From the NCBI GenBank assembly GCA_033002965.1, contig JAURVB010013950.1, positions 124,001-188,000 of the forward strand: a DNA stretch of 64,000 nucleotides. The letters are read 5' to 3'. The position numbers and the translations under genes are program-made. Source of the stretch: Piper betle (Eukaryota; Streptophyta; Magnoliopsida; Piperales; Piperaceae). The notes beneath the pieces are model-generated. The model saw only the letters and a list, made by a program, of their open reading frames with translations. It ran no database searches and was not told the origin of the DNA. Below are positions 23,681 through 36,494 of this stretch, in pieces; the first letter of the stretch is position 1; every line of letters starts with the position of its first letter.

Positions 23681-25937
23681 ATGGATATTGAAAGAGGGCA
23701 CGACATCCAATTAGAGCATGTCCTTCCTTCCCATCAAACCTCGGTTGATTGGCGAGGCAGATCATGCAAGCCCAACAAACATGGCGGATTCAGAGCTGCA
23801 CTATTTGTGCTAGGTTTCAGCACTCTTTTTCATTTTATTTGGATTTCACATTTGACACCATGGATTTACATCACATTTTGTCGCAAGATTGAAGTCTTTC
23901 TTTTCATCCTATTGGAAGATAGATGGGAAAAAACAGTACATGTGAATGCATGTTCTCTTGCTAAATGCTTTCTATTAATGTTGTGGCCATGGTGATTAAA
24001 TATTTCAGGCTTGCAAGCATTTGAAATCATGGCGATAGCAGCAGTTGGGAACAACCTCATAACATATGCGTTCAATGACATGCACTTCTCTCTTTCGAAA
24101 TCAGCAAATGTTGTGACTAACTTCGTTGGAACTGTTTTCCTTCTTTCTCTGGTGGGAGGCTTCCTCTCAGATTCCTATCTAGGCAGTTTCTGGACCATGT
24201 TGGGCTTTGGAGTTGTGGAACTCATGGTAGCACTAAAATACACAACTAATATACTGTCCTTACAGCTTTGTTGCCATTTTGATCGATCAAACAACCACAC
24301 GCATGACCAATAACAAAGAGAAAAGAAACTTAACTTTGGGTCTCCTTGTTTGTTTCAGGGATTCATACTACTCTCAATTCAAGCTCATATGCCACAGCTT
24401 AGGCCACCTCAATGCAACATGATAACTCTTCAAGGGAAAAGCTGCGAGGAGGCCAAAGGATTCAAGGCCTTTGTGTTCTTTCTTGCGCTGTACTTGGTGG
24501 CCTTAGGCAGTGGATGTGTGAAGCCCAACATGATAGCTCATGGAGCTGATCAGTTCAACAAGGAAGACCCAACTCAGTCAACGAAGCTCTCCACTTACTT
24601 CAACGCCGCCTACTTTAGTTTCTGCATCGGCGAGCTCGTAGCTCTCACTCTTCTCATCTGGGTCCAAACCAGGTCTGGGATGGAAGTCGGTTTTGGGCTC
24701 TCTGCGGCGGCCATGACCTTGGGGTTGCTAAGTTTAATTTCGGGCACTTTTCTCTACAGAAACAAACCTCCACAAGGAAGCATATTTACCCCAATTGCAC
24801 AAGTACGTGAGACGCATTGCATTACATTGTATTATTAATTGAACATATGGCTGCTAGATCAATGCGTCCTCCTGTTTTAATCTCTTACAAGTGTTGGACA
24901 TCAATATATAGCGCAGGTTTTTGTAGCAGCATATTTAAAGAGGAATAAAGTTTCTGCATTAGAATCGGTCGTCCAGCCTGGTCATGCAAAATTCCGGTAC
25001 ACGCACTTAGAGAATGCTTATATATGTAGCTCTTATTCTTCTCATGACTAAAGGAGACAATTGTCTGTAATAAAGTTGGATGGAATTAATTAATTAACTT
25101 GTGAGTTTAACACCAGCTAGATTATGTGAACGCAGATTCTTGGACAAGGCCTGTGTGAGTAGTGATGATGCGTTAGGCTCAAACGAAAGCGACTGGGGAG
25201 TGTGTACAGCAGCCCAAGTAGCGCAAGTAAAGACAATCCTCTCTGTCCTTCCCATCTTTGGATGCACCATCATTTTCAACACCATTCTTGCTCAGCTGCA
25301 AACCCTCTCTGTTCAACAAGGAAGAGCAATGAACAACCAGCTGGCAAGTTTCCGAATCCCACCAGCCTCACTCCAAGCCATCCCGTACTTGATGCTAATC
25401 TTCGTAATGCCTCTCTATGAGTCAGTTTGTGTGCCATTTATGAGAAAGCTGACAAAGCACGAGACAGGTATAAACCCATTGTGGAGGATCGGTGTGGGAC
25501 TGTTCATTGCGACGTTCTCAATGGTCGCAGCCGCATTAGTGGAAAACAAGAGAAGAAAAGCAGCAGATGGATCGCAAGAAATCATCTCTATCTTTTGGAT
25601 TTCACCTCAATATCTCATATTTGGGGTGTCAGAGATGTTCACAGCTGTGGGTCTCATTGAATTCTTCTACAAACAATCAATATCATCAGGAACGCAATCC
25701 TTCTTGACGGCCATAACCTATTGCTCCTACTCTTTTGGCTTTTATCTCAGCTCACTGCTTGTTTCTCTCGTCAACAACATCACATCAGGTGCAAAAGGCG
25801 GCGGGTGGTTGAGCAACAATGACTTGAACGAGGACAGGCTAGACCTTTTTTATTGGTTATTAGCAGGCCTTAGCCTTCTCAATTTCTTCAACTTTCTCTT
25901 TTGGTCTCAATGGTATTCCAAGAGCCCGCACCAATAA
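23681..25937 (+). CDS. NRT1/PTR family 4 transporter (NPF4.3/NPF4.4-like)
   Basis: Membrane transporter of the major facilitator superfamily; relatives move nitrate, abscisic acid or other small solutes, or sense nitrate. Exons 23681-23813, 24009-24226, 24359-24802, 24917-24996 and 25136-25937 have canonical GT/AG sites and join without a break into 558 aa. The ATG at 23681 is the first one in the frame. Landmarks: VDWRGR...KHGGFRAALFVLGLQAFEIMAIAAVGNN (TM1), NVVTNFVGTVFLLSLVGGFLSDSYLG, LYLVALGSGCVKPNMIAHGADQF, NKPPQGSIFTPIAQVFVAAYLKR, SDWGVCTAAQVAQVK and FYWLLAGLSLLNF. The TM1 ExxE(K/R) proton-coupling motif of many NPF members is absent (FEIMAIAA), as in the NPF4.3/4.4 branch. By eye the position of NRT1.1 Pro492 is Ser in KQSISSG, as reported for Arabidopsis NRT1.13/NPF4.4. 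Intact, likely functional; orthology within subfamily 4 is inferred from remembered sequence. Confidence 0.95.
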
Positions 25938-28232
25938 ATGATGTAAGCACATGAACTAAAGGGAAAACAAAATAATCAGACTATAGGCTTCAAAGCTTGA
26001 TGGTGCTAGTAATAATATATTTGCTAATTAACGAGTGCAAGACATTTATGCATTATGCATGGCCTCTTGCTTTTACAGATTTTCATGTAAAGCATAGAGA
26101 CCAATAGAATTAGAAAGGCATGGACTACAAGAGTAGTGATATTGGAGCATGTATTTTGTCTCTTGTGAAGTCATGTTATTGAGAAGAAGAAGAAGAATAT
26201 TTTGATGGCAAAACAATTATTATAATGCTAAAACGTTGAATGGTTTTTGGTAGAATCCCATAACAAAGATCCAACGTCGTATATATCTCTCCTCAATTGC
26301 TCATCGATTATCTCCACGCAGGCTTCGGATTGACAGAATTTTCCCTTATCCGGCGATTCCTCATGTAATATGCACCTAGCGGATATGAAGACGGTTTCTT
26401 TTTTCCAACAAAAATTGTCTTACCAGCTGCGGCTCACTTTTGCTAAGATGCCACTTAATATTGTTTTTTTTGTGGTTATCTTACATTTTCCTACATAACT
26501 GATATGAACACTGAAAAGAAGGAATACTATACCAAATTTAAGACGAATCAAAGGTGGTGTGAATTCCTGATAGGAACGTCCGATAAGTGTCGAAAACAAA
26601 ATTGGTAAAAATACGGCAAAATAGTTAGAGATAAATAATAAAAAACAAACGTCATACAATACCTGTAGTTTAGCTCACCTCCACCGAGGCCCACTGTATT
26701 ATCTGTACTTACAAAAGTATCTATAGTAGTATGAACAGATGATGGGGAAATATAGAGAATGGTACCGAGAAGACGAAGGAATCCAAGACTCGAAAAACAC
26801 CAACAACGCTAGTAAAACTTCCGGATGTTTCTCCTCTTTTAATTTACGAGTTGCCAGCTGGGTTAAAGTACAACAATATGGTTAACTTATCTACTCTTTT
26901 GCATAAAAGGGTTAGTTTTTTTGTTCTCGTTGTGTTAAGTCTTTCCTATATCTTCGTTGATTCTGGCTATGATAGTTTAATAGGCCCCTTAGTATTTAGT
27001 TCATTAGAAATTAATATTAATATTATTTATTATTAAGAAAGGGTTGGATTATAATTATTCTCAAATTAGGATTTTAAAAATACTGATAAATTTTAATTTA
27101 TTTACAATTATATTATTAAATTAAAATTTTTTACTTAATAATACATAATTTAAATTTTACATATTATACAATTTTAACTATACTTAGTATAATTTTATTC
27201 GAATTAAACATCTTTGAAAAAATAATTTCTATTTAGTTATTAATTTTTTTACTTATTAAAATTATAATTTTTTATATGTGTATACAATTACATTTTTGTT
27301 TAAATTAAATAAATATTTATTGTTTTTATTTTAAATAATATATTAATAATTTTAAAATTAATAATCTTGAGCTAAGGAGCTCCGTCGTTCTTGAGTTAGT
27401 GAGCTATAACTCTTTTGAATTCTCTAACCCCATAATTAAAGAGTTCATGAGTTTCTAAGCCGTTTTGAGTGTAGCGAGAAGGATAAGGCTTTACCATTAA
27501 GCTCGTACTCTTGAGCTTCTGAGCTCCTAAGTTTAGTTACAGTAGGGCTTTTGAGTTTCTGACCTCCTTCTGGAAGGAAATATATATTATTAATAAGTTT
27601 TAAAATATATCTCACGCATTGTGAGTGAGTCTTTAACTAATAAGTTATAATATTACACCAACATATGCTAATACTTTTCTTTGATATGGAAAGACTAATA
27701 TGATATGTTCTCTCTTTTCCTATGCCTAATAATATTATTATACTAACCTTTGCATTTTATATAAAATTATTACGAAAGTATTATTTTTGGGTAAAAATTC
27801 TTTAAGATTGCATATTAAAATTGAAGAAAGCCCTTTTAAAAATAAGATCGTTTAGTTCCAGCGAGCTACAAATGATCTAATAATACAACAGCATGCAATG
27901 CTAACTATCCATTTAAATGGTAATAATCATGCATACCTACATTTTGCATTCACATTCCCTACCCACGTTATACAATAGGGTTAGATATTAGTTATGATTT
28001 AGAAATTTTAACTTAAGTAGCTATACAAGGATGTAGGCGGTGGACTAGGCAGCAATTTTCAAATCACAAACTGATATAACAGTATCAACGACACGCATGC
28101 AATTTTAGCCATCCATATAAATCCAATGAGTGTATTTTATTTGTGACTCAGATATAGATAAAATTAACTTTATTGTCAGACGGTTTTAGCAATCTAAAGG
28201 CTCATATTAAATATACTTATATATTGACGCTG
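25938..28232. other. intergenic DNA, mostly AT-rich
   Basis: 25938-26200 is the probable 3' untranslated region of the NPF gene. 26200-26900 is of mixed composition with a 48-codon frame starting MGKYREWYREDEG that matches nothing I know. 27000-28200 is very AT-rich. 27360-27560 repeats GAGCTxxxxAGCTC-like words and may be a decayed relative of the GAGCTCGA family. Confidence 0.35.
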
Positions 28233-28394
28233 ATGGAAGGAGAAGGATTCAAGGAATCACCGGCACACCCAAAGCGAGGTAAGTATTAATCACACCGGAT
28301 TGGGTTAAAGTAACTGAAATATCAAACGATTTGAGGGCTCCGTAATTGATTAATAATTGTTTTGGGTATTTGCAAAACTACCTAAAGCAGACTC

Positions 28395-28905
28395 AAGTAG
28401 AGGTGTAATTGAGCCGAGCCGAGCCGAGTCAAGCTGAACGTAAAAGAGATGTTTTTGAAATTGACATGAATTTTGCCAAGTATGTTTGAGTGTTTGTTTG
28501 ATTTATTATGGGTCGAACAATTTGTCTAAAATTTATAGTATTTGGGTTTGGTTGGTGTTCGACCTGTTATATTTTCGAGCTGAGTAAATGTTTATACTTG
28601 ACTCGTGCTCGACTTATATAAAATCAAAATTTTCTTTCTAACATTATATTAATTTAATGTGACTTTAATAGTATTGACAAGTCGAGTTGAGTCGAGTATT
28701 TTTTGAGTTTGAATATATTGAGTTTGAGTTTCGAACTAAGTCGAGCCGAATATTTCTTAGTTTAAGCTTTGTTTATTGATTCAATGAACTATCTATTTCA
28801 AGCTACATATTTTTTCGAACACAAAATTAATGAATTCCTGTTCAAGCCAAATCGAGTCAAACACAAAATACTTACGAGCCAATTTAACTTGTTTATCCCC
28901 CTTAA
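28395..28905. mobile_element. GAGCTCGA-family element, diverged copy
   Basis: It begins AGAGGTGTAATTGAGCCGAG (28398), similar to the AGGGGTGTTAAACGA end of the 13.9 kb copy, and continues with GAGTCGAG and GAGTTTGAG words to about 28900, where TTACGAGCCAATTTAACTTG resembles the opposite end. It lies only about 260 bp upstream of the RAD52-1 start codon, so it may contribute to that promoter. Confidence 0.5.
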
Positions 28906-29164
28906 ACTCAAGTCGGATCTTTTGTCTTTGAATGGAACAATCATGATCTTCTCTCCGCTGGGTATCCGCCGCAGGAACCGGTAATTACGATTCGATTGAT
29001 TCGAGTACCCACAAGGCCCATGACCAGGATGCATGGCCCAAGCCCATCAAGTATGCAGCTCATTCCCTGTCTGAAATTATGAAAGCTCTGACTCATGTAG
29101 CGTCGTCTCGGGTTTAGGCGGCAAAGAAAAGGTAAAAGCGCGGCTCCTTCCTCTTCCCCTCCCC

Positions 29165-31712
29165 ATGGCGTCCATGCCTCCTCTCCTCCGCAAGGCCTCG
29201 TCTCTCTCTGCATCTCCTTTCTGTCTCCTCTCGAGGTCCATGGCTTCTTCCAATCACGGTAGCCAAACAAAAGAAAGGCTTTCGGATCAGATGGACGCCG
29301 CCTCGGACGTTCCTTCTTCCGGTATAAGCCGCCCACTCTCCGAAATACTCAAAGAGCTCAACCGGAAGGTCCCAGATTCCTTCATCAAAACACGGGTGGA
29401 AGATGGGTTTTCTGTCAAGTACGTTCCTTGGTACGTGTGTCTCTACATATCTCATCATCTCAGACTTTCGGTAGTTTTCTTTTCTTTTGTTTTTTGTTTT
29501 TGTAAAGTCAGTTGATTGCGTTGTTTATTACGACACTAGTGCCCCCTTTTTGTTTCACTTTGCAGCTCATTTGTTAAGCTAAGAGTTTTTTTTCCCCCAT
29601 TGTGTGGATGTAGAGCCTACCTTGTTTTGCCGGGAAAACATTATGTTAGGATGTTTTCTTTGTTAATTGTGTGGACTGCTGATTTTAGTTCATCTAATGT
29701 TTTGTTCGTAGGCATATCATTAACCGGATAATGAATCTGCACGCTCCAGGTACTGTAAAATTCACGATCCTTTTTTTTTGTTATGTCGCTCTCATTTGCG
29801 TTTAGCGTTATTTGTTTGGAAAAATGAAAGATTCCAAATGTTTTCTGTGCTATTTGTTCTTCCTTTAATCTAGAGTGGTCCGGTGAGGTTCGTAGCGTGA
29901 CGTATTCAGCCGACGGAAAGTCTGTTACTGTTGTGTATCGTGTGACCCTATATGGTACAGATGCGGAGGTACTACATTTTACTCAAATTTAGCAAATTTT
30001 CCTCTTAGCTCGCTCTCATCTAGCTCGTTGTAGCAATAGCTGCTAGGTTACCCTCGTTTTTTTGCTTATGGCTTTAGTTGATGGTATCACGTTCTGTTAA
30101 TCCTCGGCAGTCAATTTGACCTTGGAGTCAGTCCCAAGTTCCTGAGAGTTCAAAAAAACAATAGCTATTGTATAAGATAATAAGGACATCAAATCATTAA
30201 AACTATAGTTTTCTTATTTCATGTTAATTCCTGCTATTTGGTGAAATTGTAAAAAGATGTCATTGTAGTGTGATAATGTACTTGTTGACACACTTCTTCT
30301 GCCGTTTGTCACTTCATCTTCGTGTAATGCTTTTGCATTTTCGAATTGCTTCTGACCAAGATGTTCTACAATAAACTAAATTTGTGACTTGGAAGTCGAA
30401 ATTACCATACGTTCCAAGAAACATTCTATTAGTTTTGTGAAAGCCAAGATAGTATAAGATACAGGTGATCACTGAACAATTTTATCTATAACATGTGAAG
30501 GATACTTTTGGGAAATGGTACATTCTCCACCAATTTTCCTAATTTACGGTAGTTTTTCTCAAGCATCTGTAACATTTTTCACATGTCAATCTTGTTGTTC
30601 TAGTGGTAATTGGTGAACTAACACAGTATGTGGCATGTGTAAAATAAAATTTAGTTTATCATGTGACGTTATGGCTAAATTATATCTTCAATCTTACAAA
30701 GCAGAATTTGATATATTTGATGTAAGGCTGATTAATATCGCTTTATGATTCTTTCTTTTATTTTATTATGGTCTGTGCTCTCTTTTATTGTGTTCTTAAT
30801 CTGGTTATATTTAAAAATTAGCATCTTCCTGGGAAGGTATATGGAGGGCTTATATGCGTGTCCTGCAGTTGTGTGTTCAACTGGAAGTCATTTTCTGTGA
30901 AGAGTTTTAAGAGTCAAAGAATTTGAGGTGTGTTTTTGACCAATGGAAGAGCTGTTTAGGAATCGGGAGGCTCATGGTTATATGGGAAAACGTAAAAGCT
31001 CAAGCCTATCAACAAAGCTCCGATGGAGGAGGAGAGAATAGAAAAATGGGTTATTAGGTATATAAGGGAGAATAGTGAGGAGGGAAAATTAATAGAAATT
31101 TGATTTTGAAGTTTCTTATTTACTGAATGTTTGTGGTCTTGTGGTATGGGGGATATCTTATTCTGTGCATTGTAATGGAACTTATCTGAGATTATTCTCT
31201 TTGGTGCCCTCTCGTAAATTTAAATGTAAAAGCTAAATTGTATTAGACTGAATATTGTTCTGAAAATTTGGTCTTAGAGTTAGGTCATAAGGGTCAAGTT
31301 CGTCTTCACAGCAGAATAAATATAGTGCGTTGATTTGGTTTGTACAACAGCTTTTTGTCTGCAAGGGTTGTGTACAAAGGTCCAACTTGCATAATTGTTG
31401 GTACAGTCCTTAGTATGAAAATATGATTTGAGATTTGCTGTGGTTAAGGGATGGAACTATTAATGTAATGTACAATTTCCTTTTTACTTTTGTGATGTAA
31501 ATAGGCTTTATAAGCTTTGGAAGATGGAAGATAACAATTTTGACTTGATTTTCCTTCAATATGCATAGATTTATCGTGAGTCTAGCGGAACTGCATCTAC
31601 TGACGACACAGGCTATGGAGATCCTGTGCAGAAGGCTGAAGCAATGGCTTTCCGTCGAGCATGTGCGCGCCTTGGGCTTGGCCTTCATCTTTATCATGAA
31701 GATGTGGTCTAG
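29165..31712 (+). CDS. RAD52-1: RAD52-like DNA annealing protein, RAD52-1 (ODB1) type
   Basis: Plant RAD52-1 promotes single-strand DNA annealing and recombination-dependent repair in mitochondria and possibly the nucleus. Exons are 29165-29430, 29712-29749, 29874-29968 and 31569-31712, all with GT/AG borders and matching phases, giving 180 aa (the Arabidopsis protein is about the same size). The N terminus MASMPPLLRKASSLSASPFC is rich in Ser and Arg and lacks acidic residues, as in a mitochondrial presequence. The conserved core reads SFIKTRVEDGFSVKYVPWH, then NLHAPEWSGEVRSV, VYRVTLYGTDAE, and AEAMAFRRACARLGLGLHLY, ending at TAG 31710-31712. A second in-frame Met follows at about residue 26 (SRSMASS) and could give a form without the presequence. 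Intron 3 is long (about 1.6 kb); I saw no separate gene in it. Confidence 0.93.
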
Positions 31713-34700
31713 AGCCCAGTACATGGTGGCCAGCCCTTTTGTTTTGGTGTCTCTACCATATACTTGCCTCCGTGAATCTATTGTCTACCAGGAGGTGTGT
31801 GTCGGCTTATTATCACAGGTCTATCCTTGTTTTGTGAAGATTGGATCTCCCTTTCAAGGAGGGTGTTGAACCATATACCTTGACTTAGGGTCTACCACCC
31901 TTTGGACATTGTAAGAGTTACTAACCTCTCATACAACTTTTAGTTACCCCTTGAATGTATGAGGTAGAGTGTTAATTCGTTCATAGGGTGCTATGAAAAC
32001 ATCTTTTTGTGTTACAATTAAATTCGAAAGTGTCATGGCCAGCTATACCCGTGTTTGCATCCTCACTAGACATAACTAGTTACACAACTTCTAATTTGCT
32101 TGTGAAATGATATTATTGTGTTCGCTGAGTGTTTCCTGCCATGAGAATGTCTTGTAGTTTATGATAAACTCAAATGTGTACTTATGATCAAGTATAACTT
32201 AGAAAGTTGTATGTATTCCGCACTTATTGTTTGTATATGCTGGTCGTCGTAAAAGGTGGTGGTGTCAAGGGCTGTATGGCAATGCTACAAGATCGTCACA
32301 GGACGCTGGACACTGGGTTGACACACTTTGGCTGATTGTCTGTTTGTTGAAGATTTCAATTTATGAAGACGTGTTATTAGGATAGATAAGCCAGATAAAG
32401 ACAATTTAGGATTATCCTTGCTAGTTCAAAAGTGTGGTGTATGATCAAATTATACAATGTTGAGTGATAATTGACAATCTAGAAAGCTTAACCTTTCGTT
32501 TTTTGACCCAAAAAGCTTAACCTATTGAAACAAGCATTTGTAGAACAACAGGCAACGGTGTCAAGTCTAATTTTGAAGTGTTTACCTATAATTCTTTGTA
32601 AATCACAAAGTTCCCTATTTGCCCATTAGCTGGTTGGTTCATGGTTAAATTTTCTGTTGCAGGAAAAATAAAAATGTATATACTTTGAAGTTTAAGACTT
32701 TTCCTATTGGTTTTAAGGAATTTTTTTGCTATGATGCTATTCTACGCCAAAATAGGTCGTGGATAACTAATATTAGCGCAAACTATTTAATAATCGAATT
32801 CATAATTGTATGAAGTCAAATATAGACCAACTTTGGGCGAAGGTGACCCTTGTCTCGAACTCAATGTAGCTTTAGTTTCGTACAAGGCACTGAAAGCGAA
32901 CTAAAAACGAATGCTTTGTTAGGTGATTTTTTTACGAATTTTAAGGTTTCAAGATGTGCCTTTCTAGTGATTGAATTTGTGGTATTGAAGCTTACATGGC
33001 ATGCATTACACATTGATTCTTCCGGATTAAATTTAAAAGATGTTTTTGCAAAATAATCGTGTGCCGATGGGAAAATCAGAAGCTCACTAAATTGTGGATC
33101 GCAAATTTTTTTCTGATCGAGCAATTTTACATCAATTTTGGGCTTTGATGCACTGTCATTTTTCTTAGAAGAACATAAAAAATGGAATGGCAGGAGAAGC
33201 TAGGCCATGCCAGGCCGACACTCCAGAGCTGGTCCCCTTCATGTCACCTGCAGCAGCTATGGGCATAGTTAGCAGGCCCTTTTCCGGCCTGCACAAAGCA
33301 CGGCGCCTTGTGTTCTCCACTTGGCCAGTTGTCTTCTCCAACAATCTCTACAATTTTTTACCATCCATCCCTATTTCTCTCTTGCCCCATTTGTGCGTGC
33401 CGGTGCCAGGTCCTCCTCTCTTTCTCTCTCTCTATCTCCTCCGCCTTGCATGTAAGGGCAGTTAGGGAAAAAATAAACCCGAATCTAAATGATGCTGTTC
33501 CAACTGCCATCTCATGCCAGCCAATCACCACCAGCTTTTCTCAAAGTTTTGCCAGCTCCAGATTCTCTATGCCACCTTACCCTTTATACCACAGTAGAAA
33601 TTTGAGAGTAATTTAGAAGGTGTATGTAAACTGTATGAAATAAGGTTTGTTACCCCCTAAATATATTGGTAGTTGGTATAAAAATGGAGTAGGGAGGGGC
33701 CAATTTATGACAGAAGGGGAATTTGGGAGGGGATGAGCATGTTACTCTTCTTCTTCATTGCGGGTCAATGCCCTAGTTGGACACAGCTGTAAGGCCTTTT
33801 AATCCTTATTTTCTATGATTAAAAAAAGCAGCTAATTGGTTTTTTGTCTTTTAAAAGATATTTGCTTCATCAGAGTCTCTGACATGAACTGACAGCATCT
33901 ACAGGGAATTATTTGGCTTTAATTTGCCAACCCACTTCTTTTCGGCATTCGGTATTGCCAATTCTAACTTCCCCTGCTCAGAATTCATATATCCTTCCTT
34001 ATTCACATTCCCATGCCCGTCCGCAGCACTGCTTCAAATTTTTTCAACACATTATTCAAGATAAACAATTCACTACCCGAAAGAACTGGATGGAAGGGAG
34101 TTGTAAGGAAACTGCATATGCATAGTAGGTGAATTGTGGGCACGTCGTCTATGGTTTGGACTGCCTTTCTCTCCATATAAGGAACATATCTAATTTATCG
34201 TGTAAATGTTTTTTTTAGAATGGCGATAGTTCAATATGTATGCATTGCCAATAACAGCAATTATATTGGTACAAAAATGACCCCATTAATTGGCCAGCTT
34301 TAATGGAAAGCTGCTCCAACCATCCCAATGTTTTTATTGTCTTGCTAAATTAAACATCTTGGTTTCACTCTCGTTAAATATGTTTTTATTAGAATTAACC
34401 AGAATGAAGGTTCATAGATCCTCCAATGGATCATTAATATTCATGAGAAATATCTAAGGGATCGCAGCTAATATCATGGCCTAGCGGCAAAAATAACGGC
34501 CACTTTCACCACTGTACTTCGTCATACTTACGAGGAAGGGCATTATCATGAAGCCTTCAATAGTGACCAAGCAATAGGTTATGTTGCAATGCACCGAGAT
34601 GACTAGATGCTTGCTGCCTTCATCACTGGTCTCCCATTTTGGGGCACGGATGATGATTTACACCTGGAATTGAAGGTTGTGGAACAATCACGAACATTTC

Positions 34701-36156
34701 GCATGATAAGCGTGCACTCAATTTTGGTTCCCTTTGCCTCTTGAAATTGATCATGCATCGTTCTTCTTGTAAATACGAATCAGTTACTAGGGTAGCACAA
34801 GTTAAGTTAAGGGTTCTAAAGAAGTAATATTGTCTGCTCATTACTTTTTTTCAACTGCTAAATTTTCCACTTTCCCTTCTTCAAATATATACAACGTTCC
34901 TTAACAATAATGGTACGTATGAAGAAATAAAAAATGATCAATATTTACAGCTTTTTAATCTTATTTAAATCTAATTTGGTGGAGACCGTAGATGTGGGAG
35001 AATGACACAAAGTCACAAGTTTACATATGATAAGACTCGCCAGGCGACCCGGCCTGCTGGTTAGTTGGGTAGTTGTTTAGTTTGTCCCGCCTTGTGGGTT
35101 GTGGAAAGGGACGGATAGACGTTCCTTGCACCGAGTACATTGCAGCTCCTAATTGGTAACTTATTAAGCTTCGTGATCTGATTATAATCTTAATTAGGTA
35201 AAGAAATATTCTTCCTTCGGGGATCAACAATTTTTAACTGCTCTCAATTGAACAACCCTTGAACCCTAGTTTTCTGTCAGCTACTATATATATTTTTTAA
35301 TTCCTAGCTAGCCGTGCGTTCTGGAACCTCCCCAACTACCGGTACACCTTTTTGGTAGTAAAAGAAAAGTATCCTCAACGCCAACCATGGCCGCCAATTG
35401 GTCAGAAAATACCGAAGATCGCCGCCTCTATCCACCATAGGATCCTAGATTGGCCCACGAGTAAGAAGCAAACCAATTTTGACTTTTGTAGAACAATAAT
35501 AAAAATTGGGAGTTATTGAAGGACACATGAAGATTCAGGTTTGCGGCTAATGAAAAGCCTAATATGATCCGAATTGCAAACTCGCAATTTTTGTTTATTG
35601 TAGCCGGACCACGAAGTAGAACAGAACTGATCATGTAGAAAGTTTTTGTGCGGTACACTCTTAGGCAGCTTAGGGAGCGATATGTAATGTGCTCCGACCT
35701 ACTGTTAACGTTCACACATACAGATACTAAATGAGTAAGTGTAAAGATTTTAATGCTTGGTTAGATTAAATGTGAATTTTTACATGCTGTTAGACAAACA
35801 AATATGCATGTTTACGATGGCCTATTAAAGTGCGACGTGCATAAATTTTGTTACGTTTAGATGAAGCATGCACGAAGAGAGAGATAAATTGGAATTCTGT
35901 GATAAAGAGTAATGGTCCACTGTCTACGGGAGTACCCCCGTTCAGTTTTTGCTACTCCCGACGTCTTTCCTCCCATCTGTCTTGTACATTCAATATCTCG
36001 GGCATTTTGGTAGTTGCAAAGGCCTTGCAAGGGCAGCAACGTCAGGGCCGCCCACGCAATTGGTACATTTCATATTCAATCGCATGCTCACCATCACAAT
36101 AATTACGACGAACACATTATTATAGATCATAACAAAGAACATAAGCCTTGAGGTAG
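31713..36156. other. intergenic DNA between RAD52-1 and the RRM gene
   Basis: 31713-32200 is the likely 3' untranslated region and flank of RAD52-1. 33180-33480 is a GC-richer patch with frames on the + strand (33187-33465, 33308-33616) of unknown nature. 34450-34640 and 35320-35460 are of mixed composition without recognised protein or RNA. The rest is AT-rich. I found no tRNA or convincing microRNA precursor. Confidence 0.35.
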
Positions 36157-36163
36157 TATATAA
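36157..36163 (+). promoter_or_regulatory. possible TATA box of the RRM gene
   Basis: TATATAA lies about 340 bp before the start codon and is followed by a CT-rich tract (36185-36300) typical of a plant 5' leader. Position and motif only. Confidence 0.35.
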
Positions 36164-36494
36164 TTGTTGTGTCTTGTGGTCGTCATCCTTTCTTGTTTTC
36201 CCTCCTTCGGTGCTTTCCTTCCCTCCTCCCTCTCTTCCTTTTTCTCATCTCTCTATCTGCAGCTCATCGGTTGACACAGATCTTGAATCCCTTCCCTCCT
36301 TAGCTCTGCTCATACCACCACCAGTACCTCTGAAACAGGTCTGCCAAGTAGATCCTCCCCAGCTCCGTCTGACAAGTTTTGTGGGTTTTCTACAACAAGA
36401 TCTAGTTGCTGACTTTGGGAGGAGGCTGTAGGATTTAGAGATCGTCTAGCTTGAGTGCACAGTTTAGATCGGTTTCAACAAGAGGCCAGCAGAG

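Noticed and set aside
33640..33760. TGACAGAAGGGG, reminiscent of the start of miR156
   Set aside because: It differs from miR156 after nine bases and I see no fold-back partner.
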